Source: JAWPMV01 sp038527215 | Lineage (GTDB): Bacteria; Bacteroidota; Bacteroidia; J057 | NCBI GenBank assembly: GCA_038527215.1 | Contig: JBCBGC010000055.1 | Location: forward strand, 1 to 47,279 | DNA length: 47,279 nt | Direction of reading: 5' to 3' | Shown: in pieces, positions 8,828 through 16,795 of the stretch | Layout of the letters: each line of letters begins with the position of its first letter | Numbering within the stretch: position 1 is the stretch's first letter | The notes under the pieces: generated by a model | Database searches by the model: none | Seen by the model: only the letters and a program-made list of their open reading frames with translations | What the model was told of the DNA's origin: nothing | Position numbers and translations under genes: made by a program

Positions 8828-8868
8828 TATCCGACTTAACTTTTCTACAGGTAGCAAGTTGCTTAGAT

Positions 8869-9399
8869 ATGATCCGTATTTTTTTCATTCTCATTGGTTT
8901 TTCCCTGTGGCTACCCATGCCACATGCCCTCGGACAAACTGCTTTAGACTGTAGCTGTCAATCTGATGAGCCGCTCCCTTCCCAGGGAAAAGAACCGAAC
9001 ATCATTTTTAAAGGGAAAGTATTGGATGTAACCACCAACTGGATTTCCGGAGGCATGAAGTACTCCTTCGCCGTGGAAGAACAATGGGGAAAATCTACGG
9101 ACCGCTTCCTGATTCTCACCTCCCCTTTTGCCCAGAAATGTGGCTTCCCCTTTGAAGAAGGAGAGACCTATCTGGTATATGCCTATAAGGGATTCAGCAT
9201 CAAAACCGACATCTGTTCCGCCACCAAACCATGGGCAGAGGCGGCAGAAGAAGTTGCCCTGCTAGGACCCTCTACCCAACCGAAACCTGGCAGCATGGTC
9301 AACATCATGTACTGGACCATCGGCCTGATTGGCTTTTTATCCATCGGCCTCCTCGGAGCCTTCCTCCTCTTCAAAAAGCGGCAAGGTAAGCAGGTGTGA
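8869..9399 (+). CDS. TIMP/netrin-like (NTR) domain protein with C-terminal membrane anchor
   Basis: 176 aa from ATG 8869, chosen because it starts directly with a signal peptide (MIRIFFILIGF..., cleavage near residue 22); the frame is open upstream but runs through the terminator of the preceding gene. The mature protein begins with a CSC motif (C28, C30), followed by FKGKVLDV, KYSFAVEEQWGK, CGFPF with C91, GETYLVYAY and C116. This Cys spacing and order is that of bacterial TIMP-like/netrin OB-fold modules. A single transmembrane helix at about 144-168 ends in a short basic tail, so the module faces the periplasm. Bacterial members have no established function; inhibition of metalloproteases by analogy with TIMP is only speculation. 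Confidence 0.72.
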   Translation: MIRIFFILIGFSLWLPMPHALGQTALDCSCQSDEPLPSQGKEPNIIFKGKVLDVTTNWISGGMKYSFAVEEQWGKSTDRFLILTSPFAQKCGFPFEEGETYLVYAYKGFSIKTDICSATKPWAEAAEEVALLGPSTQPKPGSMVNIMYWTIGLIGFLSIGLLGAFLLFKKRQGKQV

Positions 9400-9468
9400 A
9401 TAACTTAGATTGACCATCCTGCTATTGCCCCTTAATTTTATCCTTGCAAAATTTAACCCTAGCCCCAC

Positions 9469-10155
9469 ATGTCGCATCCCGCTGAATCCGTCAAAATTGA
9501 GGAAGGTTGGAAAAAGGCTCTTTATGAAGAATTTGCCCAACCCTATTTCCAACAGTTAAAAGCCTTTCTGATTCAAGAGCGGGAATCCCGGCAAACGGTC
9601 TATCCTCCGGGTAAACTCATATTTAACGCCTTCAATAAAACGCCTTTTGAGGCGGTCAAAGTGGTGATTCTGGGGCAGGACCCTTACCACGGACCCGGAC
9701 AAGCGCACGGTTTGTGCTTCTCTGTCCCGCGGGAAATTAAACCTCCCCCCAGTTTGATCAATGTCTATAAAGAACTACAGACCGATGTAGGCATGACCAT
9801 TCCCAACCACGGCAACCTTGAGGTCTGGGCAGACCAGGGGGTATTCCTGCTCAACTCTATGCTGACGGTGAGGGCCCATCAGGCCGGTTCTCACCAGAAG
9901 AAGGGCTGGGAAGAATTTACCACTGCGGCGATCCAGCAACTCAATGACCAGCGGGAAGGTCTGGTCTTTCTCCTATGGGGACGCTATGCCCAGGTCAAGG
10001 GCGCTGTAATTGATCAAACGCGCCATCTGGTTTTGCAGGCCGCTCACCCCTCCCCTTTCGCCGCGCATAAAGGCTTCTTTGGTTGCCGCCATTTCTCACA
10101 GGCCAATGCCTATCTGCAGCAACAGGGCAAGACTCCGATCAATTGGCAGGTGTAG
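9469..10155 (+). CDS. ung: Uracil-DNA glycosylase (family 1)
   Basis: 228 aa, the usual length. The water-activating motif GQDPYHG is at residues 69-75 (catalytic D71), the Leu-loop motif HPSPFAAHKGF starts at H193, and VFLLNSMLTVR and LVFLLWGRYA segments are in place. The enzyme removes uracil from DNA, starting base-excision repair. NSMLTVR differs slightly from the common NTVLTVR, a conservative change. A weak -7-like TATCCTTG sits at 9439-9446. It appears to be transcribed alone. Confidence 0.96.
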   Translation: MSHPAESVKIEEGWKKALYEEFAQPYFQQLKAFLIQERESRQTVYPPGKLIFNAFNKTPFEAVKVVILGQDPYHGPGQAHGLCFSVPREIKPPPSLINVYKELQTDVGMTIPNHGNLEVWADQGVFLLNSMLTVRAHQAGSHQKKGWEEFTTAAIQQLNDQREGLVFLLWGRYAQVKGAVIDQTRHLVLQAAHPSPFAAHKGFFGCRHFSQANAYLQQQGKTPINWQV

Positions 10156-10302
10156 CCTTTAGGCCATTTTTCGTATTTCTTCGGACAAAAAACCAGCTGC
10201 AAGCGGAAACTCGAAGGCAAGCAAAATACCTCCTCCAACGGGCCCATGAGCTTCGAAAGCTGCTCAGCTGGTGGTTATCTGAGGCTATCTGATAGCACAG
10301 AA

Positions 10303-10326
10303 CGCCTGCCCCAGTTGGAGCAGGCG
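10303..10326. other. GC-rich hairpin between ung and the convergent HRDC-protein gene
   Basis: CGCCTGCCCC and GGAGCAGGCG pair over 10 bp (one G-U) around a 4-base loop. It lies between two convergent genes, where a shared terminator is expected. Neither side has a T-run, so it may act as an RNA 3'-end stabiliser instead. Confidence 0.35.
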
Positions 10327-10351
10327 CAACGTACCAAATGAAGGATCTTCA

Positions 10352-11305
10352 TCAGGCAGCGTAAACGGCTCGTGGCTCCTGCCCAGCCTGGGCATAAACC
10401 CGACACCACTCGAGCACATCGTAGTCCAGTCCCAGCACTTGATGTGCTTCCGTCAGTCTGGGTCGCTCAGCTTGCCGAAAGTATTCCGCTCCGCGATGGA
10501 GGGCCTTGCTTTCCACCTGCTTCTCGATCCAATTTTTGAGATCCAGCTCACCAGCTCGGGCCAGGTTCCGTAAATATTCAGACACAGTATTCGGTTGCAA
10601 ATTTCTGCGTTGGGCGATCTCCTGCAGTTCAAAGCCCGACTCAAACAATTCTTTGACTTTGCGGTGCGAAGGCGAAAAGGCCCGGGTGTAAATGCCCGTT
10701 CGGTCGTCCAGGGCAATCTTCTCATTCAGGGTGGTGATCTCCGTTAGTAAAATGAGGCGCTGGGGTGCTGGCAGGTTTTCCAAACCGGGAATCCGCAGCA
10801 AAGCCTCCTCAGAATCTGGACGCTTTTCCAGAATTTGCTGGATGGCAAAATTGGTAAAAACAGTGTAGGGAGGCTTGCCTTCCTGCTCAGCGATCTCTTT
10901 GCGCAGCTTGCGCAGGGTATTCAGAAGCTGGTAATCGTACCAGCTTTTCCGCAGTTCCTTCCGGCTGACCGCTATGGGTTCAGGCTGGTCCAGGAAGCTC
11001 CGACCACTTTCACCGATTTCGATGGTCCCATAGAGGGTGTTTTTGATCTGCAAAAAGCCGCGTCGCAGCAGGTATTGCACCAGGTCCTCCACAAAGCCAA
11101 AGGTTTTGTCTTCCAGGCTGCTGTAAGTCTCAAGCTCACGGTGAGCCACATCTTTCAGGGGGAACCTTTCATCTCCCAATAATACCCTTACGGTATAGCT
11201 GGCAGAATAGGCACGGGGCAAGAGCAGCACCGTTTTTAACACCTGGGTGGTTTCATGTTCGATCTGTAGGGGTTGAGCGGGGGTATATCCTTGTTGGTTT
11301 TCCAT
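10352..11305 (-). CDS. Helicase-less RecQ C-terminal-like protein (RQC-HRDC-HTH), copy 2
   Basis: 317 aa, no signal peptide. Residues ~18-108 resemble the RQC winged helix of RecQ (DVAHRELETYSSL, LVQYLLRRGFLQI, LYGTIEIGESG). Residues ~124-193 match an HRDC domain (LRKLRKEIAEQEGKPPYTVF, then RIPGLENLP). Residues ~209-260 match the helix-turn-helix domain (HTH_40 type) that ends many Bacteroidota RecQ proteins and is found in Firmicute YpbB (SPSHRKVKELFESG, NTVSEYLRNLARAGELD). Neither the helicase motor nor the four-Cys zinc cluster is present. The upstream gene is a clear paralogue with the same order. Expected to bind DNA, possibly regulating or assisting a helicase encoded elsewhere; this is inference. 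Confidence 0.72.
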   Translation of the reverse strand: MENQQGYTPAQPLQIEHETTQVLKTVLLLPRAYSASYTVRVLLGDERFPLKDVAHRELETYSSLEDKTFGFVEDLVQYLLRRGFLQIKNTLYGTIEIGESGRSFLDQPEPIAVSRKELRKSWYDYQLLNTLRKLRKEIAEQEGKPPYTVFTNFAIQQILEKRPDSEEALLRIPGLENLPAPQRLILLTEITTLNEKIALDDRTGIYTRAFSPSHRKVKELFESGFELQEIAQRRNLQPNTVSEYLRNLARAGELDLKNWIEKQVESKALHRGAEYFRQAERPRLTEAHQVLGLDYDVLEWCRVYAQAGQEPRAVYAA

Positions 11306-11333
11306 GTTGATTTAGGTAAAAGGTGAGAAAAGG

Positions 11334-11356
11334 GGCCGGAGGGCTCTCCTCCGGCC
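11334..11356 (-). terminator. Intergenic hairpin between the two RecQ-C-terminal-like genes
   Basis: GGCCGGAGG and CCTCCGGCC form a perfect 9-bp GC-rich stem with a 5-base loop, 9 bp beyond the stop codon of the upstream gene and 29 bp before the start of the downstream gene. On the minus strand it is followed by CCTTTTC, a short T-run, so it could be a partial terminator or attenuator. Confidence 0.5.
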
Positions 11357-11364
11357 ATCGACAT

Positions 11365-12327
11365 TTAAGAAGCCATTTTGAGTTGAACCTCCTGGCTGCT
11401 AGCGTGGCTCACATAGAGCTTGCAGTAGCGCAAGGTCTCATAATCCAGCCCCAGGGCCTCAAAAGCGTCTTTGAGACGGGCATCAGGGCTGGCTTCAAAA
11501 AAGGCTTTGCCTTTTTCAAAATCTTCTGGGGCGAGCTGATCTTCGATCCAAGGGCTCAGGTCCACTTCACCCGCCTGATGCAGGGTGTACAGATTGCTGC
11601 GAATGGTCCCGATTTTCACTTGTCGTTTTTCAGCCATATCCTCCAGGCTTTCTCCTGCTTCGAACATGCTTTTCACGGCCTGATGGCTGGGGGTCAGAGC
11701 CCGTTTACGGGTCCGGGCAATCCGGTCTTGTCGCTTTTGCTCCTGGATTTCCGCCACCGCGTTCAGCAGCGCTGGGCCATAGCGATTGACTTTGTAGTCT
11801 CCCAGGCCTGGGACCATCTTCAGCTCAGGCAGGTCTACGGGCTTTTCGATCACGATACGGGCCAGGGTGTAGTCAGTGAAAATGGTATAAGGGGGCTTAG
11901 CCTCTTCTCTGGCCCAGATGCTTCGGAGCTCTCGCAGCCGCTCTCGCAAAAACTGGTCGAAGGTGTCTTCCTGCCAGACCCGGGGTCGAAGGATCAAATC
12001 TTCCGGCTCGGCCAGAAACTGCTCTCCCTTGGCGGTCAGTCCGAGGCTGCCGAACTGAGCGTTGGTTACGCGCAGGTAGCCTTGCTCCAAAAAATATCGG
12101 ATCAGGCCTGCGAGCTTTTCACTGTAAAAGTCGGCCAGCGCCCCAAAAGTGGGGAGGTTCTGATGGGCTTCTTTTCTCAGCCCGAATACCTGCCGGCCGC
12201 GCAGCAGTTGGATGCAGTAGTTACTGGCAAATTTGCCTTCCAGGGCCCCTACCGTTTGAAAAATGGCCGTGGCAGCGGTTTTCAGGTTTTCCCCCTGGGG
12301 GGTCTTTTTTTGAATCAGCTTTTCCAT
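11365..12327 (-). CDS. Helicase-less RecQ C-terminal-like protein (RQC-HRDC-HTH), copy 1
   Basis: 320 aa, cytosolic. The RQC-like part is the clearer of the two copies: AIFQTVGALEGKFASNYCIQ, LLRGRQVFGLRKEAHQNL, LIRYFLEQGYLRV and GSLGLTAKGEQFL (residues ~17-108). The HRDC domain (~125-195) has LRELRSIWAREEAKPPYTIF and MVPGLGDYKVNRYG. The C-terminal HTH_40-like domain (~209-262) has LTPSHQAVKSMFEAG, GTIRSNLYTLHQAGEVD and LGLDYETLRYCKLY. No helicase motifs or zinc-cluster Cys are present, and the ATG is preceded by a non-coding AT-rich region, so it is not a cut-off piece of a longer gene in this window. It is the first gene of a tandem pair (59-bp gap containing a hairpin). Confidence 0.75.
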   Translation of the reverse strand: MEKLIQKKTPQGENLKTAATAIFQTVGALEGKFASNYCIQLLRGRQVFGLRKEAHQNLPTFGALADFYSEKLAGLIRYFLEQGYLRVTNAQFGSLGLTAKGEQFLAEPEDLILRPRVWQEDTFDQFLRERLRELRSIWAREEAKPPYTIFTDYTLARIVIEKPVDLPELKMVPGLGDYKVNRYGPALLNAVAEIQEQKRQDRIARTRKRALTPSHQAVKSMFEAGESLEDMAEKRQVKIGTIRSNLYTLHQAGEVDLSPWIEDQLAPEDFEKGKAFFEASPDARLKDAFEALGLDYETLRYCKLYVSHASSQEVQLKMAS

Positions 12328-12606
12328 TGCTTAGTGGGTTAAATGGGTGTTGCTTAACGTTTACAGCATCCAAATACCGACTACGCATCAGGTTTTTTAT
12401 GGAAAAAAGTTCCTAAACAAAACGTAAAACCGCTGCTTAACCGCATTTTTTTTCACGCCTTTTTCTCTACAATCTCCTAATTATCAACAACCTAGCCTAG
12501 CAGGAAAAAAGCAAGAGATAGTAACCGAAAAGGGCATGAAAACTCTCTGAAAAAAGCGGTTAATCGGAAAAACTCGTATTTTAACCGGAAGAACCAAGAA
12601 TCAGAC

Positions 12607-13446
12607 ATGGCGCATCATAGCTTTACGTTTCAACACGCTTCGCAAGAATTTTTCGCTCAGAGCTGGCTGCCTGAGCATCCGAAAGCCCTTATTGTCCTGG
12701 TCCACGGACATGGAGAACACAGTGGCAGGTATGCCCATGTGGCAGATTTTTTCAACCAACAAGGCTATGCACTGATCGGCATGGACTTACACGGGCATGG
12801 GCAGACCGCAGGCAAAAGGGGGCACGCCCCTTCTTATGATGCGATGCTGGACAGTGTGGCCCAATTGGTCCAGGAGGCCGCCCAGAAGGTACCTGGAGTC
12901 CCCGTTTTTATGTACGGCCATAGCATGGGAGGCAATATTGCCTTGAATTACGTGATGCGGCGGGAGCATCAGCTGGCAGGTCTCATTTTGAGTTCACCCT
13001 GGCTCAGGTTGGCCTTTACTCCTTCCTCAGTGGATGTGTTTCTGGCCAAAATGATGATCAACCTGTATCCTTCTTTTACCCAGTCGACCAAGCTGGACGC
13101 CTCAGCAATTTCCCAAATTCCGGAGGAGGTAAAAAAATATCAGGACGATCCCCTGATCCATGATATGGTGAGTCCAGTGATGTACCTGGGAACGCATCAG
13201 GCCGGTTTATGGGCCCTGGAACATGCAAACTCCCTCAAGACACCTACCCTGATCGTCCACGGAACCGGAGACAGACTGACTTCCTGGGAGGCTTCTCAGG
13301 AGTTTTCAAAGCAAGCTCCCCAAAACCTGATGACTTTCAAGACCTGGGAGGGCTTATTCCATGAAATGCACTACGAGGCCAAAAGAGATGAAGTGTTTTC
13401 CACCTATGCGGAGTGGCTCAACCGTCATTTAGTTCCTGCATCGTAA
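12607..13446 (+). CDS. Alpha/beta hydrolase, monoacylglycerol lipase / lysophospholipase type
   Basis: 279 aa. The oxyanion region LVHGHGEHSGRY (about residues 31-42) and the nucleophile elbow GHSMGG (S106) are those of the Hydrolase_4/serine aminopeptidase S33 group that includes monoglyceride lipases. A later Asp in HGTGDRLTSW and a His in GLFHEMHYE complete the expected triad. No signal peptide, so cytosolic. The likely substrates are monoacylglycerols or lysophospholipids; esters of other kinds cannot be excluded. The last 29 bp overlap the 3' end of the convergent M20 gene. The 279 bp upstream hold no gene: I see only AT-rich sequence and scattered TTAACCGC/GCGGTTAA half-sites. Confidence 0.87.
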   Translation: MAHHSFTFQHASQEFFAQSWLPEHPKALIVLVHGHGEHSGRYAHVADFFNQQGYALIGMDLHGHGQTAGKRGHAPSYDAMLDSVAQLVQEAAQKVPGVPVFMYGHSMGGNIALNYVMRREHQLAGLILSSPWLRLAFTPSSVDVFLAKMMINLYPSFTQSTKLDASAISQIPEEVKKYQDDPLIHDMVSPVMYLGTHQAGLWALEHANSLKTPTLIVHGTGDRLTSWEASQEFSKQAPQNLMTFKTWEGLFHEMHYEAKRDEVFSTYAEWLNRHLVPAS

Positions 13447-14614
13447 GCCAGGCCATCAGGCCGGTGGAATGATTCAATGCTGATTCATCAATATTGAAGC
13501 GTGGTGTATGCAAGCCATGCACGATGCCCTGCGCTTCATTGCGGGTCCCGAGCCGGTAGAAGCAGCCGGGTACTTCATGGGTATAATAGGCAAAATCCTC
13601 GGCAGCCATCCACAGTTCCATATCTATGATATTCTCTTCGCCCATATAGTCGGCGATGTAGCCCCTGGCTTTCTCGGTGAGCTGTTCGTCATTGAATAAT
13701 ACGGGATAGCCTTTCCGCAGGTCAATGTCAATATCGCCGCCCAGCCCCCGGGCAATCGACGAAGCGATAGATTTGATTTTGTCATGTGCTTCTGCCCGCC
13801 ATTGCTCATTCATGGTACGAAAGGTGCCAGCCACGGAGACTTTTTCGGGGATAATGTTGGTGGCTCCTTCGGCAATCACCCGCCCAAAGGAAAGAATGCT
13901 GGGCGTACGCGGATCTGACCGGCTGACGACTTGCTGCAAGGCGACCAGAATCTGCGAAGTAATCATCACTGGGTCAATGAAGGTATGCGGATGGGCGGCA
14001 TGGCCTCCTTTGCCTTTTACCTCGAAAAAAATCTCATCAGCGGAGGCCATATACATGCCCGAGCGGACGCCAATTTTCCCACAATCAAAATAAGGCTGGA
14101 CATGCTGGCCAAAGATGGCATCTACCTGAGGGTTTTGTAAGGCCCCATCCTTGATCATCAGAGACGCGCCGCCTGGCAGTCTTTCCTCGGCAGGTTGGAA
14201 GAGGAGCTTGACGGTTCCGGAAAAATGGGCCTTCATCTGAGAAAGAATCCGGGCTGTCCCCAGCAGAGAAGCAGTATGCACATCATGTCCGCAGGCATGC
14301 ATCACGCCCTCGTTTTGAGAGCGATAGGGTACCTCATTGGTTTCGATGATGGGCAAGGCATCCATATCTGCTCGCAGGGCTACCACCTTATCCGAACCGG
14401 GCTTTTCTCCTTGAATCAAAGCGGTCAAGCCATGTCCGGCAATATCGGTTTGAGGAGAGAGGCCCAGGTCCCGGAGGAAATCAGCTACATAAGCCGCCGT
14501 TTTTTCCTCATGAAAAGAAAGCTCAGGGTGGGCATGGATGTGGCGACGCTTTTCAACTACTTCCGCCTGGATATCAGCGGCCAGGTTTTTTATCTGATGG
14601 AGAATTTGACTCAT
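13418..14614 (-). CDS. M20 family metallopeptidase / amidohydrolase
   Basis: 398 aa from ATG 14614; the frame is open further upstream, but the family starts here (ILHQIKNLAADIQAEVVEKRRHIHAHPELS after the Met) and the upstream part would overlap the promoter of the divergent lipoprotein. Metal-binding and catalytic features of the M20D amidohydrolases are visible: ALRADMDALP, MHACGHDVHTA, FQPAEER, and GKGGHAAHPH in the dimerisation domain. These zinc enzymes hydrolyse N-acyl amino acids such as hippurate or N-acetylated amino acids; the exact substrate is unknown. CATCTTTG at 14645-14652 (minus strand) is one base off a -7 element. Confidence 0.9.
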   Translation of the reverse strand: MSQILHQIKNLAADIQAEVVEKRRHIHAHPELSFHEEKTAAYVADFLRDLGLSPQTDIAGHGLTALIQGEKPGSDKVVALRADMDALPIIETNEVPYRSQNEGVMHACGHDVHTASLLGTARILSQMKAHFSGTVKLLFQPAEERLPGGASLMIKDGALQNPQVDAIFGQHVQPYFDCGKIGVRSGMYMASADEIFFEVKGKGGHAAHPHTFIDPVMITSQILVALQQVVSRSDPRTPSILSFGRVIAEGATNIIPEKVSVAGTFRTMNEQWRAEAHDKIKSIASSIARGLGGDIDIDLRKGYPVLFNDEQLTEKARGYIADYMGEENIIDMELWMAAEDFAYYTHEVPGCFYRLGTRNEAQGIVHGLHTPRFNIDESALNHSTGLMAWLTMQELNDG

Positions 14615-14673
14615 TTTCCCGAATTTTAAGGGTCCTCGCAGCTGCAAAGATGCGACGGTTTCGGGAATTCTTC

Positions 14674-14681
14674 TATATTTG
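14674..14681 (+). promoter_or_regulatory. Bacteroidota -7 promoter element for the lipoprotein at 14701
   Basis: TATATTTG, an exact TAnnTTTG match, is 19 bp upstream of ATG 14701, giving a very short leader. It supports the choice of 14701 over the upstream in-frame start at 14650. Confidence 0.55.
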
Positions 14682-14700
14682 TGCAAAGCCTTATTCTACA

Positions 14701-15195
14701 ATGAAATTCCCACGTACTTCTATATTGGCGGTTTGTGTGGCAGCGCTCGGTCTGATGATGGGTTCCTGCACCAATTATCCTAATGGCCCTGCGGTAAGTC
14801 TGCAGTCTGCTATTTCCAAAATTTCGAACGTAGTCTGGACCGTAAGAGAAGCAGCGAACGGTAACACTGACCTGACTGCTAGCTTTGCTGGAGACACCTT
14901 TGAATTCGCGGATGATGGCACCTATCGTCGGGAAGACGCCGCTCGCCTGATCTCTCTGCCTCCTTTCACTGCTGACCAAATCGTCCCGGTTACCGGTCGT
15001 GGGGAATGGGAATTTGTCAATGGCAGTACCCAAATAGAGCTGTTTTATACCTATGAGTTTACCGATCCCTACAACTCTAATGTCTCCTATCGGGAAGACT
15101 TGAATGAGGCCTGGGATGTATACCGACTCACTACCACAGAACTGTGGCTGCAAAACGGCACCATCTTCCTGAAGCTGATTCCTCAGGACGACTAG
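14701..15195 (+). CDS. Small lipocalin-like lipoprotein (copy 1)
   Basis: 164 aa. A lipoprotein signal peptide ends in LMMGSC (lipid-bearing Cys at about residue 22). The mature part is beta-rich and reads like the lipocalin-like small lipoproteins of Bacteroidota: VVWTVREA opening strand, a FEFADDGTYRRE strand-turn, GRGEWEFVNGSTQIEL, then a final TELWLQNGTIFLKLIP strand. Likely anchored in the outer membrane; ligand and role unknown. The next gene encodes a protein with the same strand pattern (WIWSYYL, GNWHLV, REMWLDF, YWELVPFE), so the two are probably diverged duplicates. Confidence 0.72.
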   Translation: MKFPRTSILAVCVAALGLMMGSCTNYPNGPAVSLQSAISKISNVVWTVREAANGNTDLTASFAGDTFEFADDGTYRREDAARLISLPPFTADQIVPVTGRGEWEFVNGSTQIELFYTYEFTDPYNSNVSYREDLNEAWDVYRLTTTELWLQNGTIFLKLIPQDD

Positions 15196-15281
15196 TCCTT
15201 AAGCAAGATTTTTAACCTAACGTCCCCTTTTTTTTGGGTAGCCTTCCGTATCATTGTGCGGAACGTCTACGTTATGTTAGT

Positions 15282-15719
15282 ATGCAGATAAAAACCTATT
15301 CCCTTTCCTTTATTATCGGGCTGCTGGGATTTGCCCTGCTGAGCCAGAGCTGTGAATACCAGCCAAACTACGAAGAGGGGCCTTTTCTCAGTCCTTATTT
15401 ACCCAAAGATCGGGTGACCAATACCTGGATTTGGAGCTACTACCTCGATAATGAAACCAACCTCACGGGGGTTTATCAGGATTCTATGTTGATGGTCAAG
15501 GATGACCAGACCCTGAAGTTGTGCGCCTTGGGAGACACCACGCAGTGTCGAGAAGGCAACTGGCATTTGGTATCCAAGAACCTCAAACTACAGTTGATTT
15601 TCGGGGAACAGGCCAGGGCTTATGACATCAAGCTCCTGGAGAAAAGGGAAATGTGGCTGGATTTCAGCAGTACCGACTCTAATCTCCATGTGTACTGGGA
15701 GCTGGTTCCATTTGAATAG
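15282..15719 (+). CDS. Small lipocalin-like lipoprotein (copy 2)
   Basis: 145 aa from ATG 15282, which directly begins the signal peptide (MQIKTYSLSF...LLSQSC); the frame extends upstream but without signal features. Beta-rich mature domain parallel to the preceding lipoprotein: NTWIWSYYLDN, DSMLMVKDDQTLKLC, REGNWHLV, REMWLDF and a terminal WELVPFE. TATCATTG at about 15250 is one base off a -7 element, so the gene may have its own promoter despite the 86-bp gap. Function unknown. Confidence 0.68.
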   Translation: MQIKTYSLSFIIGLLGFALLSQSCEYQPNYEEGPFLSPYLPKDRVTNTWIWSYYLDNETNLTGVYQDSMLMVKDDQTLKLCALGDTTQCREGNWHLVSKNLKLQLIFGEQARAYDIKLLEKREMWLDFSSTDSNLHVYWELVPFE

Positions 15720-15792
15720 AGGTTCCTCCTCTTTATAGGGTGCAACTTTTAGTCTTTCTCGCTGTCATTGGGGGAAAGCTAAAGACAAGCAC

Positions 15793-16770
15793 ATGAAAAA
15801 TCTATTCCTACTCCTTTCTCTGTCCATGCTCCTATGGACCACTGCCTGTAAAAATGAAATCTTACCAGAGCCCGGTGTAGAAAATCCTAAGCAGGAAATG
15901 CGGGATTTTGTACAAAGCCTCAGTGCCTATGCTAAAGCCGAAAAAGAAGGCTTTACGGTCATCCCCCAAAATGGCTTAGAACTCCTTACCCAGGACGGAA
16001 CCGAAAACAGCGAAATTGATGAGCTGTACCTGGCCGCGATCGATGGCGTTGGGCAAGAAAACCTATACTTTGGTTATGAGCGGGAGGATGAAGCTACCCC
16101 TGTAGAAGAAACGCTCTATCTGGAAGCTTTTCTCAAAAAAGCACAGGAAGCCGGGAAAACCATTATGGTGACGGATTATGCGTCCTCTACCCGCAACATG
16201 GAAACGGCCTATCAATCAGCCAAGGATCAGGATTTTGTATCCTTTGTAGCCCCCAGTCGGGAACTAGACCAAATCCCTGGCTACCCTGAAGAAATTCCCG
16301 GAAATAATCGCGAAGATATTTTCTCCCTTGAGCAGGCTCAGAATTTCCTCTACCTGACCAATCCTGCTAACTATGATTCCCGGAACGATTTTATCCGGGC
16401 GCTCCGAAACTCCTCCTATGATGTCCTGATCATAGACCTGTTTTATGATGGAGTAGCCTGGACAGAAGAAGACTTACGGGCCATCAAGGAAAAGAACGGA
16501 GGTGGAAAACGGAAAGTCATCGCCTATATGAGCGTTGGAGAAGCGGAAAACTATCGGAATTACTGGAATGCTGACTGGGATACCAATCCTCCCAGCTGGC
16601 TCAAAGAAGAAAATACGCAGTTGCGTGGGAACTTCAAGGTTGCCTATTGGGAAGAAGCCTGGCAAAAATTGATCTATGGCAGCCCAGAAGCCTATCTGGA
16701 CCAAGTCATCCAGGCTGGGTTTGATGGCGCCTACCTCGATATCGTAGATGCTTTTGAGTATTTTGAGTAA
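15793..16770 (+). CDS. GH114-type (endo-alpha-1,4-polygalactosaminidase-like, TM1410/COG2342) lipoprotein
   Basis: 325 aa. A signal peptide ends in LWTTAC, so it is a lipoprotein with Cys at ~19. The mature protein matches the TM1410/GH114 (beta/alpha)8 family: NFLYLTNPANYDSRNDFIRAL, YDVLIIDLFYDGVAWTEEDL, KRKVIAYMSVGEAENYRNYW, and the end signature AGFDGAYLDIVDAFEYF with the conserved acidic residues. Some members cleave alpha-1,4-linked galactosamine polymers; most are uncharacterised. It is the third consecutive lipoprotein gene on this strand (73-bp gap). The protein stops a little after the signature, shorter than many homologues that carry a further helix. Family call good, substrate uncertain. 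Confidence 0.8.
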   Translation: MKNLFLLLSLSMLLWTTACKNEILPEPGVENPKQEMRDFVQSLSAYAKAEKEGFTVIPQNGLELLTQDGTENSEIDELYLAAIDGVGQENLYFGYEREDEATPVEETLYLEAFLKKAQEAGKTIMVTDYASSTRNMETAYQSAKDQDFVSFVAPSRELDQIPGYPEEIPGNNREDIFSLEQAQNFLYLTNPANYDSRNDFIRALRNSSYDVLIIDLFYDGVAWTEEDLRAIKEKNGGGKRKVIAYMSVGEAENYRNYWNADWDTNPPSWLKEENTQLRGNFKVAYWEEAWQKLIYGSPEAYLDQVIQAGFDGAYLDIVDAFEYFE

Positions 16771-16795
16771 AAATTCCTGGCGGCAATCAGCTGCT

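Noticed and set aside
10083..10292. 69-codon frame overlapping the end of ung
   Set aside because: Mostly inside ung in another frame with an unlikely composition.
11323..12342. 339-codon open frame on the plus strand
   Set aside because: It is exactly antisense to the RecQ-C-terminal-like gene, which has clear domain matches; the plus-strand protein has no recognisable features.
12424..12580. TTAACCGC and GCGGTTAA half-sites upstream of the hydrolase gene
   Set aside because: The arms are over 100 bp apart and the motif is short; no consistent spacing to suggest an operator.
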